From Azolla caroliniana (lineage: Eukaryota; Polypodiophyta): a stretch of 64,000 nucleotides of DNA. The stretch lies in assembly GCA_043228905.1 (NCBI GenBank), contig JBHGNT010000003.1:8866001-8930000 (forward strand). The letters are read 5' to 3'. Shown here in pieces: positions 32,643-45,058 of this stretch. Below the pieces are notes generated by a model. The model had not been told where the DNA came from and ran no database searches. It was given only the letters and a program-made list of their open reading frames with translations. The stretch's first letter is position 1, and every line of letters begins with the position of its first letter. The position numbers were made by a program, and so were the translations under genes.

Positions 32643-33062
32643 TGTCACGGACACACGAACTGCGGACTTGGATGGAACACGAATGACAAGGCTAACAAGG
32701 AACTTAAGATGCTGGGAACGACATAAGAGAATAAAGCCAAAGATGGAATGAAAGAAGAATACTAGATTGATGTGTCAATGACTGGTGTTGAATCCCTTGA
32801 AATGGACCAAGGAGGTTACAAGTATTTATATTGTGAGTCGAAGTACATGTATTAGAATATTCTCCCGAATATTCTAGAACCCTTTAGAACCTTCTAGTTC
32901 TAGAACTTTCTAAAAATTCCTAGAACTTGAAATAAATAATCTACTAATAATCTACTAAGATGTACATAACATGACCATGTATTTGGATGTGTTGGTTAGA
33001 ACACAACACTTGATTATATACAAGAGGTCAAGAGTTCAAATCTTGTCTTCATGTCTATGATA
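32643..33062 (-). repeat. Right LTR of the non-autonomous element
   Basis: Direct copy of the left LTR. On the minus strand the internal region then begins gtttgaatcccttcc, like the sequence after the LTR of chromovirus copy A (gtttgaaccgaattcc), supporting this as the element 5' end. Confidence 0.9.
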
Positions 33063-33107
33063 GGGGGCTCATGTGGCCCACTCAACCTGGTTGAGACTGG
33101 ACTCTAT

Positions 33108-33575
33108 TCTTATGTGAGCCTTAGTCGGTTGTCCTCCTCCGAGTCTATATTGAAATAGGTTTCAATTGGATTATTGAATGGAGCCGAGTCGACCGAGTAC
33201 CAGGATGTTGATTCGTCGAATACGACATCCCTACTCACTCGTACCTTTTTGGTAGATGGGTTGAAGCACTTGTACCCCTTCTGTTTAACTGAGTACCCCA
33301 CAAGGATACACTTCTCTGATTTTGGATCGAGCTTTTGCCGCTTTTCATCGAGAATATGTACGAATGTGATCGAGCCGAATATCCTAACATGGGAAAAGTT
33401 CGACGTCTTTCCATAGAATGTTTCATGGGGGGTGATATCGTGCACTCCGGATGTTGTGCACCGGTTCATTAGATATATATCCGTGTTCATCGCTTCAGCC
33501 CAATATGATTTTGGTAGGTTCTTTTCATTCATCATTGCCCTTGCCACCTCTATTATATGTTGATTCTTACGTTCA
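33108..33575 (-). pseudogene. Copia integrase fragment (another family)
   Basis: Minus strand reads HERKNQHIIEVARAMM, KSYWAEAMNTDIYLMN, HETFYGKTSNFSHVRIFG, CILVGYSVKQKGYKCFN, RVSRDVVFDESTSWY: the end of a Copia integrase core and the following linker. One frame, no internal stop, but both ends are cut, the right one by the LTR at 33576. It could be the 3' part of the minus-strand Copia whose gag lies at 49526-49980. Confidence 0.85.
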
Positions 33576-33991
33576 TGTTGAGTGGACAAGATCAACCGGA
33601 TCTGGATCAGTGTCCAGATAGATTGGTATCCGGAATCTAGAGTCAGACCGGAGAACCAGATCTGGACAAATTGGTAAGCCGTTAGACGCCTACAAATCTA
33701 GCCTAGTACGTAGCCATATTTTTGGGAGTCAGTGTCAGTCGCTCATATGAGCATTGAAGTACATGTCAGTACTTTTGTCAATCCTTTCATGGACTCGTAT
33801 AAAAGTGCTCACTGAGCACATTGTATGTACAAAGTGTTATTATTTTGAATTTAGTTCATGCTATTCTACTCTCTCTGTCTTTCCCACTCTTTGTCTGCGT
33901 TTTGTAAGGTTTCCATTAAACCTGTGTCTATATTCTTTTGCTATCCGGTGTAACCGGTTTGTCAAATCTTCCGCATATGTTAACCTTGACA
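33576..33991 (+). repeat. 5' LTR of Copia family alpha copy G
   Basis: TGTTGAGTGGACAAG to ttgaca, ending directly at the primer binding site. TATA sequence cgtataaaagtgc near 33796. Related to the LTRs at 3831, 15594 and 39513/45071. Confidence 0.88.
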
Positions 33992-34003
33992 TGGTATCAG
34001 AGC
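33992..34003 (+). other. Primer binding site, initiator-Met tRNA
   Basis: TGGTATCAGAGC follows the LTR without a gap. Confidence 0.9.
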
Positions 34004-34086
34004 GCGAGGGTTGAGAATCCTCTATTGCCGACGAGTGACACTCACAGACAAACCCTAACACCCGGTACAGAATAGGAAGGAAGGTA

Positions 34087-35413
34087 TGGACAGAAGCATG
34101 GCGAGCTCACTTCCAACAGAAAGGCTCGACTGGAGAAACTATGCGTCCTGGTCGTATAAAATGCACCAGTACTTGCTAGGGTATGGATATGGAGCTACGT
34201 GGAAGGAGTGAATAAAGCAGCGCTGGATTCGGCACACAAGGACTTCCCGATATGGGAGCAAGGAGCGAGCAAGGTGGTGTACTACCTCGCGTCCTATGTG
34301 CACAACCAAATGCTTGGTTATATCAGAGATGCAAAATCACCCAAGGAGGCTTGGGAAAATCTCCATAAGATTTTCGCCACAAGTACCACGGCTCGGAAGT
34401 TGCAGCTCCGGCAAGAGCTCAACAATATCCAGCAACAGGATATGTCGGTCATCGACTACACCACCAAGATCTAGGAGATTTGTGATGCGCTCAGGTCCAT
34501 CAACGTGATGGTGGACAAGGACGAGATGGTCCAAATCTACCTCGGTGGTCTAGCACAACGGTACGGGCCAATCCGGACGGCAATTTGCACCCGAGAGAAG
34601 CCATTGTTCTTCTTCGACCTGCAATCGATGCTCATGGTCGAAGAACACCACGCGAGTGGGTCAAGGACCACTCAATCGGACAATGAGATGTTGTACACGG
34701 AGGCGGATCGGCCCCACAGGCATGGAGGATGAGGTGGGTCAGCACGCAATGCAGGTGGCTTACAAGAGCAAAATCGGAGGCACAGAGATAGTGCCAACAA
34801 CCGTTCCGGACCCTCCACGAGCAGGGGGAGTCAAAGCGGCGCCAGAAACCGGCAATCAAAGACCGAAACGGAATGTTGGTATTGTGGCAAGAAGGGCCAT
34901 CGAGAGAACGAGTGTTGGAAGAAGCGCACCGATTCGGATAAATCCGGATCCGACAGGGCTGAACAAGGGAATCGGCAAAGCTCACACTACGACGAGGGAT
35001 CAAAAGGATCCGGAACTGGTAAGACCGAAAAAGGGCCAGCCTTTGTGATGAAACAAAAGGCGAACCCAATAAAGAAGACCACTTCTGGATCGGAGGAAGT
35101 GTGGTACGTTGACTCCAGAGTGTCTAACCACATGACAAGTCACGAAGAGCAACCGGGCGTTGTCGAGACCGGAGACGACACTCCTCACCCTATCGTGCAT
35201 GTCGGAGAAGTTCCCCTGAGTCATGCCAGACAAAAGGGGAAGCTTATGAATGTGTGTCACGTCCCAACAATCGCAAAGAACCTGGTGTCGGTCGGACAGG
35301 CCGTTAACCAGGGGATGCAAGTGCGGTTTATGCACCTTGGGTGCTTCATCGAGGAAGAAGGTCGGATAATTGCGCAAGGGCGTCGGGACGGGAGGATGTT
35401 TATCCTCGACACC
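34087..35413 (+). pseudogene. Copia family alpha copy G, gag and protease
   Basis: Gag begins MDRSMASSLPTERLDW, with YKMHQYLLGYGY, SVIDYTTKI and VQIYLGGLAQRYGPI following in shifted frames. The zinc knuckle region lies near 34870-34920. The protease reads VWYVDSRVSNHMTS (about 35100), with the catalytic DSGA changed to DSRV. It runs to IIAQGRRDGRMFILDT and ends where a gypsy LTR starts at 35414. No integrase or RT remains. Confidence 0.85.
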
Positions 35414-35869
35414 TGTTATGGGCATGACCATATAATATCCCGTGGTGAGAATTTACCGTAGTATTCTATACACGTGGATAAGTGTGAGGGTTAAACGAGA
35501 GTGCAAAGAAGGGGAGGATTACTTTTAATCCTCGGGATTGAGACAACCCATTAGGCCAAGTGTGAACTTGCCTAGGGGCCTTGGGTATCGCTATAAATAA
35601 GAGGCCTAGCTACCCTCATTTCATCATCTTTTGACTACGTCGATACTCTGTTTCGTGGTGGTTCAACTGTTGTAGCAAGCGCGCCAGCACCAGGTACGGC
35701 TCGACGCCACGGTGGTGGTATGGGACGTCGATCGAGGCTTGATTCCGTCAAGTGATCCCTTCGCTCGGGGGTGGTCGGGTGGATCGGCACCCTTCTTTCT
35801 CTCTCTCTATTTTCTATCTATCTATCTTTTATCCTTATCATATACTTACTTTAGATCATATCTCTAATA
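35414..35869 (+). repeat. 5' LTR of gypsy element C
   Basis: Starts TGTTATGGGCATGACCA and ends shortly before the primer binding site. Contains cgctataaataagagg (TATA, about 35590). No second copy occurs in the window, so the right edge is estimated from the binding site. Confidence 0.7.
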
Positions 35870-35871
35870 GT

Positions 35872-35883
35872 TGGTATCAGAGC
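35872..35883 (+). other. Primer binding site of gypsy element C
   Basis: TGGTATCAGAGC, complementary to the 3' end of initiator-Met tRNA. Confidence 0.85.
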
Positions 35884-37543
35884 GCATGTTCTAATGTTTC
35901 TTTTGTTGTCTTTTCTCTTCTTGATTGATGGTGATCGATTGATGTGGGGTCGGCCTTGATCCAGACAACGATCAACAAAGGAACTTCTGTAATCTTTCTT
36001 GATTTTGTTTTCTATTTTTTTCTTCTCCCTTCTAATCACGTATATGGTCATATCTAATTTCTTTTTCATTAATTCAATGATGTTGTAGTGGTAATTAATC
36101 GGTTATATAAAACGTTTACATATGTGTAGGAGGTCAATACCTCATTTGACATATATTTAATATGTGATTAGTGTCGTATGCGTACGAGGTTAATACCTCA
36201 ATTATGTATTGCGTTCACAAATATATATTACGTTTGTGTATGAGGTCATTACCTTGATTTCTATGTAAATGATATGCGTTTGGTGTCGTATGCGTAAGAG
36301 ATCAATACCTCAATTGCGTATTACGATTAACCCTTAATTTTGGATGTTTCGTGTGCGTAGAGGCTATATGCCTCGATTACTTGTCTAGATTACATCATTT
36401 TTGGCTATGTTATATTACGTTTTCTTTTATATATGCATATGTGGTCACGTGTATACGTATTTGATCGTATATATGTGATAATATACATATGTGTATATAA
36501 GTTATTACGTGATTTCAATATCGAATGTTTTCCTTTTGGGGGAAGGATCTTGGTGGCCGTCCTCACATTTTTGTGAGAATGGCGTTGTCACCATCCCTTT
36601 TTCAACAAATTTTGATTGTTGACATCCCCGTTGGTGACTTTGATTTTGTTACGTAATGAAACAATCTTAGCCACAATGGTGTTGAGAACGTAGGGCTTGA
36701 CCCACTTGATGTGAGGTAGCTCTTATGACACACATATCCAACATCTCTCCCTCATTACGTGGATAGGATGCCACCATGAGATCATTCTTACGAAAGGCAT
36801 TCGTAATGACGTAACCATGTGATGGACCACGTGGGCCTACTACGAAAGGAGGGCTCATTTGGCTTGGCCATTAGGTTGCACTTTGGCGTATGCCATCGTA
36901 ATTACGAGACTTGAGGTTAGGTAACGTACCAACAAAGTTTGTGGTAAACGAGGGGGAAATAAGGACTCTTGACATATATGTTTCTTTCAAAACAACATAT
37001 ATGGGCAAATGCCTCACATATCTCTTATACGCATTTAATATTAAACATTCAAGAAGAACAACCTACTTGGTTCGCTCAAGTATGACCAAGACCATACAAT
37101 ATCGTTGATATATATGACTATAACACATGTTTAGACTTGAGGTCTAAGTGCACTTCGAGGTTCTCGTAATAGGACTTAAAGGGCCAAAACCACATATGTG
37201 GGCACCGAAACATAGTTTATTGTTAACATTTTTTTCGTGTATAAATTATTCATGACACGAACATACATGGTTGAGCCTCGGGGAGCCGCCATGAAAAAAT
37301 CGATATAGAGATCAGGGAAAGACATTAATTTGTCACCCCCATGGTTTTTAAAACATCTTGGTGTTACCATAGTAACCTGATCTTGAACTTTATCTCATAC
37401 ATCTAGAGGGGTATTGACGTGAGATCATGATATTGATTAATGTTTGCCCATGATATGTTTACATCACAACATGATGTTATGACTATTTGTCTAACCTTAT
37501 CCTATTTCTTTGCCAAAAATAATCATTCAATGGCTTTGACCCA
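35884..37543 (+). other. Long untranslated leader of gypsy element C, with short repeats
   Basis: No coding region. Between 36115 and 36380 a motif (tgtcgtatgcgta, gaggtcaatacctc) recurs four or five times in imperfect form; gaggtcaatacctc and its variants (gaggttaatacctc) are palindromic. Such leader repeats could act in packaging or translation; this is only a possibility. Confidence 0.6.
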
Positions 37544-39512
37544 ATGTCATCCGCTCAAGCGGAAGGAACTCAAGGAAATCCTCCTGGACAAATGTCCATT
37601 GAGATGTATTTTTCACAAATAAGCCAATACCTTAGTTTCACCGCTCAACAAATGACCAAACTTTGGCAATCTCAAAGTGCTCTCGAGGCACGTGTCATTA
37701 GTTTACAACGTGAAACTAATAGACCTTATGAGCGACAGGGTGAACCATCGTTTGTCGTTAAGCCATTTATTGGAGAAAAAAAGGAAAGAACCGAAGAAGT
37801 AATCTGCACGTGGTTGGGCCGATGGGAGTCTCATTTAGAGCTCTATCCCACGCCAGATAGTACGAAGGTTGCATATGTCGGCTGAGAACTAGGGGGTAAG
37901 GTTGTCGCCTGGTTGTGTGGGCTCCGAACTTTGGGGAAATTGCCCGATACCTGGACAAATTTTGTCACAGTTTTTAACGGCCAATTTCTGCAACCTCCCT
38001 CTCGAACCGAGGCAGCACAAGCTTTAATGAACCTCTCTAGCATGAAGTTTTCCTCGCTAGAAGACTATGTTCACCATGCTAGAACTCAAATCCAAAAATC
38101 GGGTTTAGAAGGGGACAACTGGTTAATATCTTGTTTTGTCAATGGCATCCCCAATTCGGACTATCACTGGATAATGCACGATAAGGATCCAAAATCCTTT
38201 GAAGAGGCCATTGAAATAGTTCTTCGCTATCAACGCAATTCGAAGAAGAACCACAACAAACCCAACGAAGCACCCAGGACTAAGCAGTCGCAATTTGCTA
38301 GGAAACGCAAGACACCCAACGAATTCATGGATCGCGATTGTACGCGACAACATCCTTTTTGCGTATTCTGCAAAAAGAAGGGCCACACAAAAGAGCAATG
38401 TCGAAAGCTCCAACGAAAAGAGCACGATAGCAAAGCTAAAGCTGCAGACCATAAAGGTCAGATTCCTAATGTCCTTCAGGTCTATACACATCATTTAAGC
38501 AATTGTCAATGTTCTTTCCCTCACTATGTATTGGGTCCCAATGATTTACTACGTGCAAATGGGTATATCAATGGATCTCCCGTATAATTTTTGTTTGATT
38601 CGGGAAGCTCACACAACTTTGTGAATGATCGTTCGGTTCAGATATGGGGAATCCAACCCACCATAAGTGATCACACCTATGCGGTGCACTTGGCTCATGG
38701 AAGAGTACAATACATCAACGGGGCGATTCATTCATTAGGAATTTCTATTCATACTTATAAAGAGGAAGTAGAATTCCATGTAATGAATTTTTGTACCACT
38801 GATGTAATATTAGGTTATCCCTGGTTTTATAATAAAAACTCTTCTTTATCTATTGATTGGGTTCATCATTCAATTACATTTGTACTGAACGATTGTACTC
38901 ATTTTATTCAATGTGTTAAAAAACAATCTCTTTCGATTGTTTCCTCTCCATCAATATCCGAGTTGTCTTGTTCTACTTTATTTTATTGTGTACTTGATCC
39001 GGACATACACGTTTACAATATCGATAATGTCTCGGTTCAATTAACATATTCTGAACAACAACTTGATGAAATCTTAAATGTTTTTCGTGATGTTTTTCCA
39101 AGTGAACTACCAGATGGGTTACCTCCTAAACGTAATATAGACCATCGTATAGATATTGTACCTGGCATTGCACCAATAAGTATACCTCCTTATCGCTTAA
39201 GTCGATCCGAAGAGGATGAGGTATCTAAGAAACTCAAGGACTATTTACGAATGGGTTATATACGTTATAGTAAATATCCATGGGGTGCACCAGTTCTCTT
39301 GGTTAAAAAGAAAGAGGGCACATGGCGTATGTGTATTAATTTACGACGCTTGAATAAAGTGACGATCAAGAATTCCTATCCATTGCCCCGGGCTAACAAT
39401 CTAATTGACCATCTCCAGGGAGCTCGGTATTTTACGAAACTTGATCTCCGTACTAGCTACCATCAAATTGGTATAAGTGAGGATGATGTTCCTAAAAATG
39501 GCATTTCGTACG
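37544..39512 (+). pseudogene. Gag-protease-RT of gypsy element C, first part
   Basis: One frame from about 37544 to 39490 with two nonsense codons (TGA 37883-37885, TAA 38585-38587). Gag core: WLGRWESHLELYPTPD, LMNLSSMKFSSLEDYVHH. Zinc knuckle CVFCKKKGHTKEQC at 38360-38403. Protease [14 protein letters not shown] (38595) and [12 protein letters not shown] begins [42 protein letters not shown]. One extra base in cctaaaaatgg shifts the frame at 39491-39499. The Copia element at 39513 then cuts RT. No chromodomain region is present for this element in the window. Confidence 0.88.
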
Positions 39513-39556
39513 TGTAAACGTAAGTGTTTGCGGAAGCGTAAAACAGAGAACAACAA

Positions 39557-39591
<35 letters not shown>

Positions 39592-39939
39592 GAGAGAGAG
39601 ACAGAGAGAGCAGAACGCTATTTCAAAATTATATCAAGACTTTGTACACACACTGTGCTAAGTAGCACTATTTATACAAGTCCTCTTGGGACTGACAGAA
39701 GTACCATGTACTTCAATGCTCACACGAGCATCTGACACTTACTACGAGACTATAGCTACCTAGTAGTCTATCCTATACTAGGCTTCCGATTGGACTGCCG
39801 GTTACGGATTGCACCCGGCCTCCACTGCTTGCCGGTTCGGTTGCTCACCGTCATACCGATCCGTTTCGCCCGATCCGTCTCGCTCACCGGCTCCAGCTTA
39901 TTCAGCCGATCCGGCTCCGGTTGAGCTTGCCGCTCAACA
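39513..39939 (-). repeat. 3' LTR of the young Copia
   Basis: Left copy. Carries a GACA microsatellite (39568-39592) absent from the other LTR. Confidence 0.93.
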
Positions 39940-39951
39940 CTCCCCCTCAAG
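39940..39951 (-). other. Terminal polypurine tract of the young Copia
   Basis: Plus strand ctccccctcaag, i.e. CTTGAGGGGGAG in the element, directly before the 3' LTR. The same 12-mer occurs at 40667-40678 inside the coding region. Confidence 0.85.
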
Positions 39952-40666
39952 CTCAACCTGAGGTGGGGTCGTAGTGTCGACCTCTGTGGCAGTCGGTTCT
40001 TCCAACCGACTTCTCCTGGCGTCACTCCGCCTTGCTCGCGCTCCTCGTCCGGTCCGGTCCCGTTTGCCGCGACCCCTTTGGTTCTGCGCGCCTCGACCCT
40101 CTCGGTCGGCATGTCTGCTCAATAGGCCCATCTCAGCACTCACGTTGTTGTGACTCCGGTGCTTGCCGATCCGTCGGTTCTCCCACGATGGCATCGACTT
40201 CCGTTGTGTCCGTGTCCCCTTGGCCTTCAGTCGATCCGACTCATCCGGATCCATCTGTTGGTCCGAGTCAGTTGTCTCCGACTCGTTCCAGCTCTTGTCC
40301 GAATCGGTACACTCCGATTCGACCTCCGGCTTCAGGCCTCTCACCACATTGGACCACATCCGAGTCTTGGCCTTCTCCATGCTTCCCTCGACTTCTTCAG
40401 CCGGTGAACCGAAATCGAATTCTTCATTTGACTCTGTATCATGGTCAGTACCGTCATGATGACCTCTGCACAGCATGCGCTTCTCTTCCTGAGTGCACAA
40501 CTCTTCTTCACAGCCGCTTGCTCCGACCTGTTTGGATGTGTCGACTTCCTTCATCGACTCGGCTTCCTTCAGCTTCTTGTCTCCTCTTCTTCTGGCTCTC
40601 CTCTTACCGACGGGTTCAACAGGTTTTTGGCCTTTGCCCGTTTCGGTGGAGACTTTGCCCTTGCTT
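39952..40666 (-). other. Charged C-terminal extension of the Copia polyprotein
   Basis: About 235 residues follow the expected end of RNase H (LGIQHLDVPHLRG). The sequence is rich in Glu, Lys, Arg and Ser, with KRRARRRGDKKLKEAES, ESECTDSDKSWNESET and RGKRDRTGRGARARRS. It lies between two copies of the polypurine-type 12-mer (40667-40678 and 39940-39951) and is open to the end. Ordinary Copia polyproteins end soon after RNase H. I recognise no domain. Confidence 0.8.
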
Positions 40667-43600
40667 CTCCCCCTCAAGTGTGGCACGTCGAGATGCTGAA
40701 TACCAAGCATGTCGGTAAAGTGCTGCAACTTGTCCGATCCGAGCGGCTTGGTGAAGATGTCGGCAACTTGCCGATCCGTATGAACATACCGTAGGTCAAC
40801 TTCACCGTTCAGGACCCGCTCACGCACGAAGTGGTAGTGCACCTCGATGTGCTTTGTGCGAGCATGGAACACAGGGTTCCTGGCGAGCTGCAGGCTGCTC
40901 ATGTTATCACAGTGAATCGGGATCAGGGTCGGTACCTCGATCCGCATGTCTCGCAGCAGTCGCCAAAGCCAAATGGCTTCAAAGGTGGCAACAGTAGCGG
41001 CCCGGTACTCAGCCTCAGTGCTTGACAAAGCCACTGTGGGCTGCTTCTTGCTGCTCCACGCAACGGTCGCGCTACCTATGGAGAACATGTATCCGGAAGT
41101 GGAGCGGCGATCAGATGCATCGTCGGCCCAGTCAGCATCTGTGTAACTGACAAGCTCTTCGGGTATACCTCGCCGGTATAGCAATCCCCGGTTCTTAGTG
41201 CCGCTGACATACCGTAATATTCGTTGCGCGCACTGAAGGTGCTCCATGGTCGGCTTCTGCATGAACTGGCTTACCATGCCGACCAGATAGCTGATGTCGG
41301 GTTGGGTGATGGTTAAGTAGATCAAGCTTCCGACAACCTGTCGGAACCGTTTCTCATTGCAGGCCGGTCCGGAGTTGGGACGGAGCTTCTGGTTCCGGTC
41401 CAGGGGTGTGGAGACAGGTCGGCAATCTGTCATGCCGAACTTATACAGCATATTCAACACGTAATGTCGTTGTGAGAGCAATATGCCGTCGGGGGTCCGG
41501 ATCACTTCGATCCCAAGAAAATAATGAAGGTCCCCCAGGTCCTTCATTTCGAATGCGTCCGGCAACTGGGACTTGACGCGGTTGATTTCGGGAAGACCCG
41601 GTCCGGTGATGACTAAATCATCCACATACAAGAGTATACATACCGGACCGTCAGAGCCTTGCCGGATGAACAACGAAGAGTCCGATTTAGAGACAGCAAA
41701 CCCCAGCTTACGCAACCGGTGCATGATCTTCGCGTTCCAGGCTCGGGGGGCTTGCTTCAAGCCGTAAAGCGACTTCTTCAGTCGGCATACCGCCGACTCG
41801 TTCATCTCCGATTGAAATCCGGGGGGCTGAGTCATAAAGACTTCTTCTTCAAGCTCTCCTTGAAGGAAGGCATTCTTCACATCCATCTGGTGAAGATGCC
41901 ACCCCCTTGCCGCAACAACCACCAGTACCACACGAACCGTCGTCATCTTCGCCACAGGAGCGAAGGTCTCGTCGTAGTCAATTCCGTGGGTCTGCGCGTA
42001 TCCCTTCGCCACTAACTGGGCTTTGTACCGGTTAACAGAACCGTCGGCGTTGTACTTGACCTTGTACACCCACTTGCATCCGATCAGTTTACAGTGATGG
42101 GGAGGATCAACTAGGTCCCAGGTTTCGTTGGCATCGAGTGCCCGCATTTCTTTGTCCATAGCGGCACGCCAATTTGCGTCCTTTGCCGCTTCTGCGTAGC
42201 TCTCCGGATCACGCACTTCTGTTACCTTAGTCATGTACGCATAATGATGCGCCATGTATTCATTGTACCCGTACCGCATGACGGGATCCTTCTGACGGGT
42301 TGATCGGCGCAACGCACCGTCACCTGATTTGAGGCCCTTCTTGGCCAGTTTGGTCTTCGTTGCCGAAGATCTACCTTTCTCCTTTCCAGAGTCGGATATG
42401 CACCGATCCAACTCATCGTTGCCGGTTTCGAATTCCGGCATCTTCCTCTTCCCCTTCTCTTTGCGCGTGAACCGTTTCCTCGGTGCCTTGCGCGGGGAGA
42501 GCACGGCAGAGTCTCCACCACTTGCCGTCTCTTCATCCGACTGGTCCAACCGACTCAGTCGCTCGTTCGGTCCACTCAACCGTAACGATTCCGCACTCTC
42601 ATCTTGAGTCCCGGCTTCATCATCCTCTGCCAGGGCTGATTCAGGCTCACTAGCCTGATCTTCCGGCATTGGGTCGGGACCGGAAGTCGGAGTCGGTACG
42701 AAGTACCAAGATGCCGATTCATCGAACTCGACATCCCGGCTAACTCGGACTTCCTTCATCCGGCGGTTATAGCACTTATACCCCTTTTGCTCTTGAGCAT
42801 AGCCGACTAGGATGCATTTTTCCGATTTTGCATCCAGCTTTCTCCGCTTCTGATCCAGCACATGCACATACGCTATGCTGCCGAATATCCGAAGGTGTCT
42901 TAAGTTCAGCTTGCGCCCGAAATACAGCTCATGAGCTGACACCTTGTCACCAATGCGGTTTTGTATGTAGACGGCCGTCTGGACCGCCTCCGCCCAGTAG
43001 AACCGGGGCATGCTCTTCTCCTCCAGCATTGCCCTTGCCGCTTCGACGAGTGTCCGGTTCTTCCTTTCGGCCACACCGTTTTGCTCCAGTGTGTATCTGC
43101 AACTGAACTCTCGTCGAATTCCCTTCTACTGCAGATAACTAGTGAATTGGCCGGAAAATTATTCCTTTCCGCCATCCGACCGAAGGCATTTGATCTTCCT
43201 CTCTGATTCCCGTTCCACCATCTTCTGGAGGCTCCGGAAACAGTCGAAGACTTCGCTCTTCCGCTCAATGAGGTAGATCCAAGTATGTCGAGTATAGTCG
43301 TCGATGAAGGAGACGAAGTATCGGCTCCCGCCAAGGCTTACACTTTGTGCCGGTCCCCACACATCTGAATGGATGAGATCGAGCTTGTTACGGCTCCGGT
43401 TCCGTTCGGTGGGGAATGGAAGCCGGTGTTGCTTCCCAAGTTGGCAGGCTTCACAAATTTCGGCTCTCCGGCCGCTGAACTTCGGCAAACCGAAAACGAC
43501 TTGTTTCGTTTGCAGGTCTTGAAGCCTCTGGTAGTTGACGTGGCCTATCCGCTTGTGCCACAGGTCGATGTCCGACTCGACCTTCTGTCGTTCCGCGAAT

Positions 43601-45058
43601 AGAGCGGTGCCAAAGTCATTGGTGTTGAGGATAAACATCCTCCCGTCTCTGCGCCCTTGCGCAATGACTTCGCCCTCATCCTCAATGAAGCACCCGAGGT
43701 GCGTAAACCGCACCTGCATCCCCTGGTCGACAATCTGACCGACGGACACCAGGTTCTTCGTGATTGTCGGAACGTGTAATACGTTCATCAGCTTCCCTTT
43801 CTGTCCGACGTGGCTTAGAGGGACTTCTCCGACGTGCACGATTGGGTGAGGAGTGTCGTCTCTGGTTTCGACTACTCCTGGTTGATCCGGTTTCTCCAGA
43901 AAGGAGAACCACTCTTTGTGGCTCGTCATGTGGTTCGACGCGCCGGAATCAACATACCACACTTCCTCCGTTTTGGAAGTGGTCTTCTTCATTGAGTTTG
44001 CCTTGTGATTCATCACCAAGGTTGGCCCCTTACCGGCCTTTCCAGTTCTGGATCCTCTTGATCCGTTTGCGTAGTGCGAGTTTTGCCGGCCATCCTTACC
44101 GGTCTTGCCGGATCCGGATTTGTCCGAATCGGCACGCTTTCTCCAGCACTCGCTTTCCCTGTGGCCTTTTTTGCCACAGTACCAGCATTCCGTAGCGGAT
44201 TTGTCTTGCCGGCCTCCGGCACCGCCTTGACTCCCCCTGCTTGTGGAAGTCCCGGAACTGTTGTCGGCACGCTCATAGTGCCTCCGTTCCTGCTCTTGCC
44301 GGCCGCCTCTATTGCGTGCCGACCCACCTCTTCCACCACGCCCATGGAGCCGATCCGTACCCGTGTACAGCATTCGGCTGTCCGGAGATGCACTGGTAGA
44401 TGCACCGGCGTGGTTCTCCTCTACAAGGAGCATCGACTATAAGTCGAAGAATGAGGGGGTATTCTCCCTTGTACACACCGCAGTCCGGAACGCTCCGAAC
44501 TTGGACGCCAGGCCTCCGAGACATACCTGCACCATCTCGTCTTCCTCTACGGTAACATTGATAGAGGCGAGTGAGTCGCAGATCTCCTTTATCCGGCCCG
44601 TGTAGTCTGCCACGGACATGTTCTTCTGTCGAACATTGCTCAACTCCTGTCTGAGTTGCAGCTTCCGAGCAGTGGTGCTTGCGGCGAAAACCTTTTTCAG
44701 GTTCCCCCAAGCATCCTTCGGTGTCTTGGCATCACGGATGTGGCTGAGCAGCTGATCGCCGACACTGGACGCGAAGCAGTACATCACCCTGCTTGCCGCC
44801 TGTTCCCATACCGGGAAGTCCTTGCATGCCGAGTCTGGCGCCGCATCATTCGCTCCTTCGACATAACTCCAGTACCCGTGTCCAAGTAGGTACTGGTGCA
44901 TCTTGTAAGACCGGGATGCGTAGTTGCTCCTGTCGAGCTTCTCCACCGGGAGCGACGTGGCCATGCCTCTATCCATGTCTTCTACTGTGTCTATTTTCGA
45001 TAAGTTAGGGTTTTCTTCTCAAGAGTAAATGTCTACAGCAGAGGTTCTCAACCCTCGC

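Larger units (their letters stand above)
30796..33062 (-). mobile_element. Non-autonomous LTR retrotransposon with direct 420-bp LTRs
   Basis: LTRs at 30796-31215 and 32643-33062 run from TGTCA to TGACA/TGATA and differ at roughly twenty positions. A 5-bp target duplication GGGGG sits at 30791-30795 and 33063-33067. No gag or pol is present. Orientation is inferred as minus: next to the left LTR the inverse strand reads TTAAAGGGGAGGATAA just before the LTR start, like the polypurine tract of chromovirus copy B, and the LTR TATA sequence (GTATAAATACTTG) also reads on the minus strand. The LTR ends and tract suggest mobilisation by the chromovirus family of copies A and B. Confidence 0.88.
39937..44976 (-). 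pseudogene. Gag-Pol polyprotein of the young Copia, three nonsense codons
   Basis: One frame from ATG 44976 (MDRGMATSLPVEKLDRSNY) to a TGA inside the LTR edge, about 1680 codons. Gag, with zinc knuckle CWYCGKKGHRESEC near 44150-44190; protease WYVDSGASNHMTS near 43940; integrase with HKRIGHVNYQRL, CEACQLGKQH, LDLIHSDVWGP and ERKNRTLVEAA; RT with LHQMDVKNAFLQGEL and LLYVDDLVITG (about 41610); RNase H with SYTDADWADD, STEAEYRAA and DIFTKPLG. Stops: TAG 44437-44439, TAA 43159-43161, TAG 43126-43128. After RNase H comes an unusual charged extension (listed separately). Confidence 0.92.

Noticed and set aside
40032-42607. Plus-strand frames of 60-228 codons
   Set aside because: Shadows of the minus-strand Copia polyprotein, which has full domain support.
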